This document shows positions 1-8,770 of a DNA stretch of 64,000 bases, in pieces (positions within the stretch are counted from its first letter, which is position 1; each line of letters starts with the position of its first letter). Under the pieces are notes generated by a model. The model worked only from the letters and a program-made list of their open reading frames with translations, searched no databases and was not told the DNA's origin. The position numbers and the translations under genes are program-made. The stretch covers positions 930,001 through 994,000 of the forward strand of contig NZ_CP012196.1 in NCBI RefSeq assembly GCF_001190745.1, read 5' to 3'. This DNA is from Campylobacter gracilis. GTDB lineage: Bacteria; Campylobacterota; Campylobacteria; Campylobacterales; Campylobacteraceae.

Positions 1-275
1 TTGCCGCTTTTAAGATCGAGGCCAAATACTTCAAATTTAACCATATCCCCCTTTTCGTCAAAGTAGCTGATCTCTTTGTAGCTAGAGCCCAGGCCGTCCG
101 AGGAGTTCGTATCTCTTACCTGCTCTAGCTTGCGCGCCGCCGCGTCGTAGCTTAGATGCGTGCTCTCCTTGCGCTGTCCGAGTGAGCTGTAGCTCATGCT
201 TTGCACCATATACTCATACTCCTTGGCAAACGCCGCCGCACAGAGCAGCGCAAGTATCGTAGCGAGCTTTTTCAT
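1..275 (-). CDS. Small secreted protein of unknown function, C-terminus cut by window edge
   Basis: An open frame runs from an ATG at 275 to the window edge without a stop, so the 3' end is missing. It begins MKKLATILALLCAAAFA, a typical Sec signal peptide with an AFA-type cleavage site, so a periplasmic location is likely. The visible mature part is hydrophilic (EYEYMVQSMSYSS at its start) with no motif I recognise. A strong AAGGAGAG ribosome site lies just before the ATG. The next minus-strand gene (688-1386) has a similar signal peptide. Function unknown. Confidence 0.7.
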   Translation of the reverse strand, partial: MKKLATILALLCAAAFAKEYEYMVQSMSYSSLGQRKESTHLSYDAAARKLEQVRDTNSSDGLGSSYKEISYFDEKGDMVKFEVFGLDLKSG

Positions 276-687
276 CCTCTCTCCTTGGAAAAAATTTTGA
301 TAATTATATAATGTTCGTATATAAAAACGGATAAAATTTCGCCGCGCGGCTAAATTTAAAAAACTTCGATTTTTAGGCGGTAGCGGTGAAATTTTACGTC
401 GCCAAACTGCTGGAATTTTAGTAATATTTTGATCTGATTTTGCGTTAGTTGTCGATATAATTTATGCGAAATAGAATTGCGTGCGAGCTTCTGCTAAATT
501 TTAAACAGATCTAGGCTGATTTATATCAAAGCTTCACTGCGTGCCGTTAGTGATAAAATTCTACGTAATAAAATTTTAAATTCACGCGCAGATCCGTTTG
601 AGGAGATAAAAATGCAATACTAAATTTTTGGCAGCTCAAAATTTCAAATAATGCCGGTTTTTAAAGAGTGCCGCTGATTAGGCGATA
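276..687. other. 412-bp intergenic region without recognised gene
   Basis: No frame here has a start, ribosome site and coding character. The stretch holds scattered AAATTT-type words but no regular spacing, no clear hairpin terminator and no tRNA-like structure. It separates two co-oriented minus-strand genes for small secreted proteins, so it probably contains the promoter of the gene ending at the window edge. Confidence 0.5.
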
Positions 688-1386
688 CTAATCGCAGAAG
701 CGCTTATCCGCGTTATTTGCTTTGCGCTTGGCTAGGAAGTCCGCCTTTTTAGCGGGGTCTGCGAAAAACTCGTCCTGCCTAAGTAGCGCGGCGTCCATTT
801 TGTCCTCGGCTGCCTTGAGCGCGGCGGCGCGATCTACGAAGCGAGACGGAAATTTCTCATCAAATATCGCTTTATACGGGTGCGCCTTGACCCAGTCCCT
901 AGCGCGTGCCGCCGCATCGCGCTGTTTAGCGAGATCGCAGAATGCGTATGGATTTACCACGTTGCCGACGAGCTGTAAAAACGCCGCATTCGCGGACTCG
1001 GTCTGGCGAAACATCTCGTCCTTGATGTCGATGACGCGAGCGAAGGTTAGGAATCGATTTTTGCCTGCGTAGAACCAAAACACCGCATCGTCCTTAAGCC
1101 CTAGATCATAAGCGCGCGCAGCGACCGTCATCAGCGTGGTCGGAGCGACCATATCCGGGGCGTCTTCGATAATTTTGATCGCCTTTTTTAGGCTCGCCAC
1201 GTCGTTTTTCATCAACAGATCGTCGATCGGCTCGTAAACGTGCACGTATTCGGGCTTGCCCTCCTTAGCCGAATAAAACGGCGAAATATAGATGTCGATC
1301 GAAGTGATTTTTTCTACTTTATCCTCACCCTGGGCGCTCAAAGTCGCAGCCGCCGCACAGAGCAGCAATGAGCGAAATTTTTTCAT
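688..1386 (-). CDS. Secreted protein of unknown function, 232 aa
   Basis: The protein starts with a signal peptide (MKKFRSLLLCAAAATLSAQ), which predicts export to the periplasm. The mature part is soluble and rich in Ala, Lys and Asp, with helical stretches such as LLMKNDVASLKKAIKII and AARAYDLGLKDDAVFWFYAG that resemble helical (TPR/Sel1-like) repeats, though no canonical repeat can be assigned. An AAGGAGAG ribosome site precedes the ATG at 1386. It is a single gene flanked by intergenic DNA. I do not recognise the family. Confidence 0.75.
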   Translation of the reverse strand: MKKFRSLLLCAAAATLSAQGEDKVEKITSIDIYISPFYSAKEGKPEYVHVYEPIDDLLMKNDVASLKKAIKIIEDAPDMVAPTTLMTVAARAYDLGLKDDAVFWFYAGKNRFLTFARVIDIKDEMFRQTESANAAFLQLVGNVVNPYAFCDLAKQRDAAARARDWVKAHPYKAIFDEKFPSRFVDRAAALKAAEDKMDAALLRQDEFFADPAKKADFLAKRKANNADKRFCD

Positions 1387-1658
1387 GGTCTCTCCTTCGG
1401 TTAAATTTTGTAAATTTCCTCGTAATTATACCCTTAAATTTAAGAGCGCGAGCTTGATTTTTAACGAATATATTTTTGCGGAATTTTAATTTTTGCAGCA
1501 GCTCTATTTTCTTTTGATTCGGCTTCAACGCGACGCTTTACGCGGCTGAATTTAAGCCTTGCTAGTCGTAAAATTTAGCTTATAATTTAGATCGTATGAA
1601 ATCGCTCGAAGCCTTACTAAAATTTTAAAATTTTACTCTTTTAAGCATCGTATGCTAG

Positions 1659-1850
1659 TCATTTATCGCTGAATGCGGCTATAAACTGGTCGTGGCGCGC
1701 CGTGCAGTATCGCACAAGAAAATTTGCCAGTCCGCGGTAAGCCATGAAATCAAAGGCATAAGTGTTCTCGTGCTGGTTCTTGATATGCGCGAAATAAAGC
1801 CACCGAAGCGCCACCAAAGTTTTAGTTGCTAGAAAATACTGCTCCGTCAT
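1659..1850 (-). CDS. Possible small protein, 63 aa
   Basis: The frame has codon choice similar to neighbouring genes and a protein-like composition (MTEQYFLATKTLVALRWLYF at the start), with aromatic-rich helical segments and no signal peptide. Against it, no Shine-Dalgarno sequence precedes the ATG and no family is recognised. It sits alone in an 800-bp gap upstream of a secreted protein gene. It may be a real small gene or a remnant of a larger one. Confidence 0.35.
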   Translation of the reverse strand: MTEQYFLATKTLVALRWLYFAHIKNQHENTYAFDFMAYRGLANFLVRYCTARHDQFIAAFSDK

Positions 1851-1971
1851 TTCGCAATGGAATTAAATTTAGCAAATTATATCACGACATAAACGCGACG
1901 TTGCTGCTCGTAATCTCGTAGCGAAATTAAATTTATCTGCAGCCTCTGACTTTACGGTCTTTGGCTACGCT

Positions 1972-3441
1972 TTAAATTTTACTTTCAAAGCCCGTTTCTG
2001 CCGCGTCGCGGTAGAAATCGATCTGATCTTTTTTGATGATGCGGATGTAGTCGGTACTGCCCGGATGTCCGCTTTGAAAGCCCGCCGTCATCACGTAGGT
2101 GCCGCCTTCTTCGATGAGCCCGCGCTGCAGAGCCTCGCTTATGATACGTGCGAGCAGCGAGTTGATGCTCGTTTTTTCCTTAACCATCGCGGGATTTACG
2201 CCCCACACGAGACTTAGCGCGTGCGCGGTCTGCTCGTCGTGCGCGATTGCGATGATGTCGATTTTGGCGCGGTTGCGTGCGAGTTTGATCGCCGAGCGCC
2301 CCGAGCCCGTGATCGAAAGTATCGCGCCCGCGCCCAGCCTTGCGGCAAGCGCTGCGGTGCTTGAAGTGATCATATCGGTCTCGTCGTAGAAGTCGTAATC
2401 GTTAAATTTATCGTAAGGATAGATCTTTTCGGTCTCGCGGATCGTCTTGCTCATCGCGGCGACTACGGCTGCGGGGTTTTTGCCGATAGCGCTTTCCTCG
2501 CTTAGCATCACGGCGTCGGTGCCGTCTAGCACGGCATTTGCGACGTCGCTGATCTCGGCTCTAGTGGCGCGCTCGTGCTCGGTCATGCTAAGCATCATCT
2601 GCGTGGCGGTGATGACGGGCTTTGAGCGGGCGTTGGCTAACGCTATGATGCGCTTTTGGATGCGCGGGATCTCATAAAACGGCATCTCGATGCCCAGATC
2701 TCCGCGCGCGACCATTATGCCGTCGCTTGCCTCGATGATCTGCTCTATATTTTCGACCGCGTCGAATTTCTCGATCTTGGCGTAAATTTTAGCTTTTGAG
2801 CCCAGCGAGTTTAAAATTTCGCGCACGCGCAGGATGTCGTTTTGAGACTGCACGAAGGAGATGCCTACGAAATTTACGCCGTGCGCCGCGCCCCAGCGCA
2901 GATCCGCGAGGTCTTTTTGCGTGATGACGTCGATATTTAGGCGGGTGTTTGGGAAGTTCACCCCCTTATTCGAGCTCAAAAAGCCGTCGTTTTCAAGCAC
3001 TGCTTGCACGCCTTGCTCGCTTACCGCGACTACTTTGGCGCGGATCGAGCCGTCGTAGAGGTAGATAAACTCACCCGTCTTCATCAGCGGCAAAATTTCA
3101 GGGTGGTTGATACACAGCTCGTATTCGCCCGGGGCGGTCTTTTTGCCGATGATTTCGCGAGGAAGGAAGGTGATCTTATCGCCCGTTTTTAGTTTGAAAT
3201 TTTCCTCGAGTTTGCCGACGCGGATTTTTGGGCCGCTGATGTCCTGAAAGACGCCTACACGCACGCCCAGACTTTTTTCTACGGCGCGAATTTTGTTTAA
3301 ATTTGCCTCGTGATACTCGTGCGTGCCGTGGCTGAAGTTCATCCTAAAGGCGTTGCAGCCCGCCTTTACCATCGCGCTCATCATCTCTTCGCTGTCGCTT
3401 GCGGGCCCGATGGTCGCTAGGATTTTAGTTTTTTTAAGCAT
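1972..3441 (-). CDS. pyk: Pyruvate kinase
   Basis: Catalyses phosphoenolpyruvate + ADP to pyruvate + ATP in the cytoplasm. The 489-aa protein starts MLKKTKILATIGPASDSEEM and carries the family's NFSHG motif (about residue 36), the magnesium/substrate region VARGDLGIEMPF and the signature ITATQMMLSM followed by EISDVANAVLDGTDAVMLSEE, with a normal C-terminal allosteric domain. I chose the ATG at 3441 because it follows AAAGGAGAAAAG; a longer frame upstream lacks a ribosome site and would add a non-conserved extension. It lies downstream of mqo on the same strand, the order I recall in C. jejuni, but separated here by a palindrome array. In Campylobacter this enzyme works with gluconeogenic/anaplerotic flux because classical glycolysis is incomplete. 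Confidence 0.97.
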   Translation of the reverse strand: MLKKTKILATIGPASDSEEMMSAMVKAGCNAFRMNFSHGTHEYHEANLNKIRAVEKSLGVRVGVFQDISGPKIRVGKLEENFKLKTGDKITFLPREIIGKKTAPGEYELCINHPEILPLMKTGEFIYLYDGSIRAKVVAVSEQGVQAVLENDGFLSSNKGVNFPNTRLNIDVITQKDLADLRWGAAHGVNFVGISFVQSQNDILRVREILNSLGSKAKIYAKIEKFDAVENIEQIIEASDGIMVARGDLGIEMPFYEIPRIQKRIIALANARSKPVITATQMMLSMTEHERATRAEISDVANAVLDGTDAVMLSEESAIGKNPAAVVAAMSKTIRETEKIYPYDKFNDYDFYDETDMITSSTAALAARLGAGAILSITGSGRSAIKLARNRAKIDIIAIAHDEQTAHALSLVWGVNPAMVKEKTSINSLLARIISEALQRGLIEEGGTYVMTAGFQSGHPGSTDYIRIIKKDQIDFYRDAAETGFESKI

Positions 3442-3482
3442 CTTTTCTCCTTTAAATTTAAAATTTATCGCCGCATTAGGCG

Positions 3483-3751
3483 AAATTTTGCGCAAAATTT
3501 TGAAATTTCTAAATTTTAAAATTCGCTAGGCGAAGGAATTTTAAAATTTTATGGCGCGAGAGAATTTTAGAATTCCAAGGCACGGCGAAATTTTAAAATT
3601 TCATAGCTTGCGGTGCAGGTTAAATTCTAAAAATTCGCGTTTGAATGAAATTTTTAAAATTCCCTATATACGTAAAGCGCGAGCAAAATTCTAAAATCCT
3701 CGCCGAAGTAAAATTTCAAAATTCTTGCCCGAGCGAAATTTAAAAATTCCT
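3483..3751. repeat. Array of ten AAATTTTAAAATTT-like palindromes, spacing about 26 bp
   Basis: Ten imperfect palindromes fill the pyk-mqo spacer. By hand count their centres fall near 3491, 3517, 3542, 3568, 3594, 3628, 3655, 3692, 3717 and 3742, giving steps of 26, 25, 26, 26, 34, 27, 37, 25 and 24. The best copies are AAATTTTGCGCAAAATTT (3483-3500), GAATTTTAGAATTC (3562-3575) and GAAATTTTAAAATTTC (3587-3602). The DNA between units is more G+C-rich and not repeated. The nature of the element is unknown. Confidence 0.8.
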
Positions 3752-3753
3752 CT

Positions 3754-5100
3754 TTATTGCATCATTTCCGCGTCAAATTTTGCATCATCAAAGCTCACTC
3801 CTAAATATTCGCAGGCACTTTTTGCGTCGCGAAGTGCGTTGCCTAGGCAGCTCGTAGCGCCGGGACTTGGGGTCATATTAAAGATAATCCCTGGATTTTC
3901 GCCTATTCTAGCTTCGCCTAAAAGCAGCTTTTTTTGCGAGTGTGAGATTACTTGCGGGCGCACGCCGCCAAAGCCCTTGGCATAGTAAATATCCTCCTCG
4001 CGGATGCTAGGTATGATTTTGCGCGCATTTTTTACGAAAAGCTTTTTGCCTAAAATCGGTATCTCAAAACCTATATTGCGGATTAAGAAATCCCTTACCT
4101 CGCTATCGCCAAAATTTTGCCAAATGACCTTGGCTACGTCCATGTCAAAATTTAATGACTGAAAAAATTCCGGCACCGAACGACAGCCCTTGTAGCGCTC
4201 GAGCTTCGGCATCGTAAGTGCGGTAGGACCAAATCTCGTGCAGCCGTCTGCCAAAAGATCGGGGTCGCCGTGAAGCGCGGCAAATGGAAGCTTTGGGTTT
4301 TGCACCATGTAAACCTTGCCGTTTAGAAGCTTTTGCTTGGTTAGATAGAAGCTGCCCGCGATGCAAATCGTGCTAAGATCCTGCCCAAGCCCCATTTTGT
4401 GCGCTAGCCACAGCGAGTGAGCGCCTGCATCTACGACTACGAAATCAGCGCTTAGCGAGAGTCTATTTGCTGTGCGGATATAGAGCTTATCGCCTACTTT
4501 AGTGATGTTTTGCACCTCGGTGTTTAGGTATAGATCGCAGGTTTTGCCCTCCACGTTTTTAGCGTTTTGCACGAAGGAATTCGCCATCGCGCCGTAATCG
4601 ATCGTCGTGTAAACTTCCGATTGCACGCCCATTGCTACGATATCCTCCGCTCGCTCCTCGCCGCGCCCGTCAAAAACTAGCTTAGGCTCGATTTTTTTGA
4701 GCTCTTCTTTGCCAAAAAGCTGCAGATACGGATAAAGCTCTTTAAATTTCTCAAAGCGCTCTTTAATTAGCTCTACCTCGCTTTCGCCCACGCCAAGAGC
4801 CATTTTCTGCCCCTGAAATAAAAATTTATTCTCATATCCGTGCTTTTGGCAATATTTCACGATCATATCCGCCTTGCGCTTGACTTCGGTCGCTTTTTGC
4901 AGATCGTAGTTGGTCTCGATGTCGCCGCAATGAATCGTCTGAGAGTTTGCGCTGGCTTTAGAATTTAGCGTCGCAAGCCCTTCGTATTTTTCAAGTAGAG
5001 CAATATTTTCGATCCCGCTAAATTCTGCCAGCACGTACGCTAGCGCACTGCCCGTTATACCGCCGCCTATGATGATTACGTCGTAATGTCTTTCTTGCAT
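3754..5100 (-). CDS. mqo: Malate:quinone oxidoreductase (Mqo), FAD-dependent
   Basis: Oxidises malate to oxaloacetate at the membrane and passes electrons to the quinone pool, replacing or supplementing NAD-malate dehydrogenase in the citric acid cycle. The 448-aa protein opens with the dinucleotide-binding fold DVIIIGGGITGSALAYVLAE and an acidic residue at the end of the second strand (LLEKYEG), then follows the epsilonproteobacterial Mqo pattern (ASANSQTIHCGDIETNY; RFGPTALTMPKLERY). The C-terminus carries FNMTPSPGATSCLGNA, the FAD-contacting end. It is upstream of pyk on the same strand. The main alternative is another member of the FAD-dependent DAO superfamily, but the length and the pyk neighbour favour Mqo. 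Confidence 0.9.
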   Translation of the reverse strand: MQERHYDVIIIGGGITGSALAYVLAEFSGIENIALLEKYEGLATLNSKASANSQTIHCGDIETNYDLQKATEVKRKADMIVKYCQKHGYENKFLFQGQKMALGVGESEVELIKERFEKFKELYPYLQLFGKEELKKIEPKLVFDGRGEERAEDIVAMGVQSEVYTTIDYGAMANSFVQNAKNVEGKTCDLYLNTEVQNITKVGDKLYIRTANRLSLSADFVVVDAGAHSLWLAHKMGLGQDLSTICIAGSFYLTKQKLLNGKVYMVQNPKLPFAALHGDPDLLADGCTRFGPTALTMPKLERYKGCRSVPEFFQSLNFDMDVAKVIWQNFGDSEVRDFLIRNIGFEIPILGKKLFVKNARKIIPSIREEDIYYAKGFGGVRPQVISHSQKKLLLGEARIGENPGIIFNMTPSPGATSCLGNALRDAKSACEYLGVSFDDAKFDAEMMQ

Positions 5101-5221
5101 GCCCTTTCCTTATCGAATTTGGTTGCAATTGTGCGAAAATTTCGCTTAAAAGCTAGTTATAAAAGCGTGAATTTAGATGATTTTATATAAAATTCGCACC
5201 ATTTCATTTTGGGAGTAGTAT

Positions 5222-6406
5222 ATGAAAAAATCGATTCTTGTCGGATTAAGTTTGATTATAGCCACGTCGCTGTGGGGCGCGGATAAGAAAGTTTATCGCC
5301 TCAAGCTAGCTCAGACTTACGAGCTTAGTATGCCTATCGTAGGCGATGTCGCCAAGCGTATGGCAGATCTTGCAGATAGTATGTCTGATGGCAGACTAAA
5401 AATCAGCATTGACGCGCCTAGCAAGCATAAAGCGCCTTTTGCAATCTATGACATGGTTAAAAATGGACAATACGATTTAGGCTATACTGCGAGTTACTAT
5501 TATAAAGGCAAAAATAGCGCGAATATGCTGTTTACGACGGTGCCTTTTGGTATGACGAAAGACGAACAGCACGCTTGGTATTACTTTGGCGGGGGTAAGG
5601 AGCTAGCGGATAAATTCTATGCTAAAAGTAATCTAAAGGTCTTTAATATCCTAAATAGCGGCATGCAGATGGGTGGCTGGTTTAAAAAAGAGATTAATAC
5701 GCTAGATGATCTAAAAGGGCTTAAATTTAGAATTCCAAGCTTTGGCGGAGAGGTTATGAGCCGCCTTGGCGTCGCAGTCGCTACGATACCGGTAGGTGAG
5801 CTATATATGGCGCTAGAGATGGGTACCATCGATGCGGTCGAGTGGGCAAGCCCCAGCTTTGATATACCTCTAGGCTTTCATAAGGTCGCAAATTACTATT
5901 ATACGGGATGGCAAGAACCCGCTAGCGAGCAGCAGATCGTGATAAATCTACAAACTTGGCAGAAGCTTCCTAAGGATTTGCAAAATATCCTAGAGGCTTC
6001 GATCGCAAAGGCGCGCGAATACGCAGAAAACGAGACGTTTTATAAAAACGTAATAATTTGGGACGAGATCAAAAAGAAATATCCGAACGTTCAGATTCGC
6101 TCTTTTTCGCCTGAGATTATGCGTGCGCTTCGCAAGGCGACGGATGAAATTTTAGCCGAAGAAAGCGAGAAAAATCCCGATTTTAAAGAGATTTGGGAGA
6201 GCCAAAAGGCGTTTTTAGCTAAAGCTAGAACGTGGACGAAGATGGGTGATTTTACATATATCGAAAAAACTGGCGATGTTGAAGCCGAGCAGAATTTTAC
6301 TGCTTCGGTGAAAAAAATCTCTGTTCCTGAGCCCGTAAATAGCGCAGCCAGCGAGATAAATGCAAGCACTGCCGCACCAAAAAACGAGGATAATCAAACG
6401 AAATAG
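5222..6406 (+). CDS. TRAP transporter solute-binding protein, DctP family
   Basis: A 394-aa periplasmic binding protein with a signal peptide (MKKSILVGLSLIIATSLWGA). It shows the DctP family pattern: FRIPSFGGEVMSRLGV contains the arginine that contacts the substrate carboxylate, and GELYMALEMGTIDAVEWASP is the conserved ligand-lobe signature. It would deliver an organic acid to a membrane permease pair. The last 50 residues (Ala/Ser/Asn-rich) extend beyond the usual family length. No DctQ/DctM permease genes are adjacent, so the partner must be elsewhere. A GGGAG ribosome site and an AT-rich TATATAAAAT box precede the ATG. The substrate cannot be read from the sequence. Confidence 0.9.
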   Translation: MKKSILVGLSLIIATSLWGADKKVYRLKLAQTYELSMPIVGDVAKRMADLADSMSDGRLKISIDAPSKHKAPFAIYDMVKNGQYDLGYTASYYYKGKNSANMLFTTVPFGMTKDEQHAWYYFGGGKELADKFYAKSNLKVFNILNSGMQMGGWFKKEINTLDDLKGLKFRIPSFGGEVMSRLGVAVATIPVGELYMALEMGTIDAVEWASPSFDIPLGFHKVANYYYTGWQEPASEQQIVINLQTWQKLPKDLQNILEASIAKAREYAENETFYKNVIIWDEIKKKYPNVQIRSFSPEIMRALRKATDEILAEESEKNPDFKEIWESQKAFLAKARTWTKMGDFTYIEKTGDVEAEQNFTASVKKISVPEPVNSAASEINASTAAPKNEDNQTK

Positions 6407-7426
6407 TGCTTCGCTTTAAGTCGCGTATCAAAACCTAGCATCAAGCCAAGAAGTGGCTTAAATTCGGTCGGCGATTTAAGAGATTTAGGCTTAAGTGCAG
6501 GCGATTTACTTATTTGCAGCTGCGTAGCTCGGGCGTATCTTTAAAATTTTAATTTATGAAAACGGTGATGAAATTTTATCGCCGCTTTAGCATTTAAGTT
6601 AAGGCGCGTAATTTGCATCACTGCGTTTAAAGCCCAATTTAAAAGCCGCTCGGTTGCCGCCGCACAAGGTTAGAATTTTATCAAGCTCCAAGCCCCTTCT
6701 ATTTTTGCTTTATTCTTTTATCTTTTGCGTTATTTAAGCTTGATATTTCGCCGTGCTTGCTTGCGGGCGACATTGAGCGAGAGAGAATTTAATCTTACTT
6801 TTTCATTTTACGTAGTTAGCGGAGGAGCTTTGGCGGAGTGCGCTAATCTGAGATTTTAAATCGGTAGCGCTCATAAATTTTTCATTTTAAAATTTTGGTG
6901 CTCTTATGCCGATACGACTTTTAAATGAAATTTACTTCGGGTTAGCAGTGAACTTCAAATAAAATGGCAAAATTTTAAAATTTACACGCTTAAATATCAC
7001 AAGCAATGAGAATTTAAAATTTTGTCTTTCGTAGATTAGGCACGAAGCATGTTAGAAAAAATTTTATAGGTCAAATTTCATTTTAAGCGATTGCGAATTT
7101 AAAAGCTTGCGTGCCAATTTTTTTTAAAGCCTGCTCTAGTTAGAATTTATCGCTAAACTAGACGGGCTCAGCCTTGGAATTTTGCCGTGTCGATTTTAAA
7201 ATTCTGTGCGAGTTGGGCTTAAAATTTTAAAATTCAATTCTACCTGCGAAAACTCTTCAATTTCACGGCTTAGAATTTTGATACAGAATTTTGCCGCAAC
7301 GCTATTTCTTGGGATGCGATAAAACTACACGACATGCGAAGCCGCGTAGAATATTGAGCTAGGCTCGCTGCTGCAAGCTTAGCGAATGTCGTAAGCTAAA
7401 AAGAGCGCTACTGCAAAGCGTAAATT
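6407..7426. other. 1-kb gap without recognised gene
   Basis: This region between the convergently transcribed TRAP binding protein and metK has stops in all frames and no convincing start with ribosome site. It contains many scattered AAATTTTAAAATTT-like words (for example near 6970, 7010 and 7225) but no even spacing over a long run. I see no tRNA, hairpin terminator or recognisable gene remnant. Confidence 0.5.
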
Positions 7427-8626
7427 TTATTTCAAAGCCTTAAAAAGCTCCACGCTATCGAGCTTCTCCCACGGGTATTCGTCGTTTCCGACCTGTCCGC
7501 GTGCGGCTACGTCGGCGTAGAGAAAGCTTTCTTTGCCCGGGCGATCAAGGCCGAATTTATCGATGATCCAGCGCGGCGTGAGCGGGAATTTTTCAAGCAC
7601 GAAAGCAGATAGCTCATCGTCGCTCGCCGCGCCTAAATTCGTTCCCATACAATCGACGCTGACGCTGACGGGCTTTGCGACGCCGATTGCGTAGCTGAGC
7701 TGGACGATGCATTTTTTCGCAAGCCCCGCCGCGACGATGTTTTTGGCGATATAGCGCGCCGCATAAAGCCCGCTGCGATCGACCTTGGTGTAGTCCTTGC
7801 TGCTTTGAGCGCCGCCGCCTATAGGGCTGTAGCCGCCGAAGCTATCTACGATTAGTTTGCGCCCCGTTAGACCGCTGTCGTGAAGCGAGCTATGATTTAC
7901 GTAGCGGCCGGTCGGATTGATGTAGATGATAGTCTTGCTTTTGTCATAAAGCTCCTTCGGAAGCCCTGCAGAATCGATTAAATTTCCGATCAGATCTCGG
8001 ACGCGCTCGATGCTCATACTCTCGACGCATGGCGCGGAAACCACGATCGTATGGATGCTTTGCGGCTTGCACTCCTCAAAATTGCTCTTCGTGCCGTAAT
8101 CGACGCTAACCTGCGTCTTAATATCGACGCCAAGCTCGTTAGGATGAGACTTTGCATAGGCATAAACGTGATCGCAAAGAAGCCTCGCGTAGGTGATCGC
8201 CGCCGGCATAAAATTTTTCGTCTCGCAGCTTGCGAAGCCGAACATTATGCCCTGATCTCCCGCTCCGATCTCGCCGCCCTCTTGATCGACGCCTTGGTTG
8301 ATGTCGGGGCTTTGCTGGTTTAAAAATACGTCCACTTGCAGATCCTGCGGATGCAGGCACTGCGCGCGTGTGAAATGAGGGTTGTCGTTGTAGCCGATCT
8401 CGCTAAGCGCGCCCTTTACGATGTGGCGGTAATCGTCATGGGTAAAATCGATCTTGGCGTTTACTTCGCCGCCGATTACTACGTGTTTGCCCGCGATAAA
8501 AACCTCCGCTGCGACGCGCCCGTTTGGATCTTGCTTTAAAATTTCATCCACGATGCTGTCTGCGATGATATCGGCGCATTTATCGGGATGTCCTGGGCTT
8601 ACTACTTCGCTTGTGAAAAGATACAT
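7427..8626 (-). CDS. metK: S-adenosylmethionine synthase
   Basis: Makes S-adenosylmethionine from methionine and ATP in the cytoplasm. The 399-aa protein begins MYLFTSEVVSPGHPDKCAD, containing the catalytic His of the GHPDK motif, and has GAGDQGIMFGFA (about residue 120) and GGGAQSSKDYTKVDRSG (about residue 265). The GAQSSKD form of this second loop differs from the GAFSGKD of many bacteria, but it is the form I recall in C. jejuni MetK. A GGAGCAG-like ribosome site precedes the ATG. Transcribed alone on the minus strand. No riboswitch was seen upstream. Confidence 0.97.
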   Translation of the reverse strand: MYLFTSEVVSPGHPDKCADIIADSIVDEILKQDPNGRVAAEVFIAGKHVVIGGEVNAKIDFTHDDYRHIVKGALSEIGYNDNPHFTRAQCLHPQDLQVDVFLNQQSPDINQGVDQEGGEIGAGDQGIMFGFASCETKNFMPAAITYARLLCDHVYAYAKSHPNELGVDIKTQVSVDYGTKSNFEECKPQSIHTIVVSAPCVESMSIERVRDLIGNLIDSAGLPKELYDKSKTIIYINPTGRYVNHSSLHDSGLTGRKLIVDSFGGYSPIGGGAQSSKDYTKVDRSGLYAARYIAKNIVAAGLAKKCIVQLSYAIGVAKPVSVSVDCMGTNLGAASDDELSAFVLEKFPLTPRWIIDKFGLDRPGKESFLYADVAARGQVGNDEYPWEKLDSVELFKALK

Positions 8627-8770
8627 ATCTGCTCCTGATTAAAATTTCGCGTCATTTTATCTAACGAGGTTTTAAGATTGACTAAAAATCACAAAATTCC
8701 GCTCAAATTTAAATGCGCTTAAATAAAATTTCGATATATTTCAAACGACGTTTTGATTGAAAGGTAAAAA

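Noticed and set aside
3483-3751. CRISPR array
   Set aside because: The repeated part is a degenerate 12-18-base AT palindrome, intervening lengths vary, and no cas gene is near.
3483-3751. Rho-independent terminators in the AAATTTTAAAATTT palindromes
   Set aside because: Stems are almost purely A-T with no loop of adequate size and no T run after them; true terminators in this window (10047, 38476) are G+C-rich.
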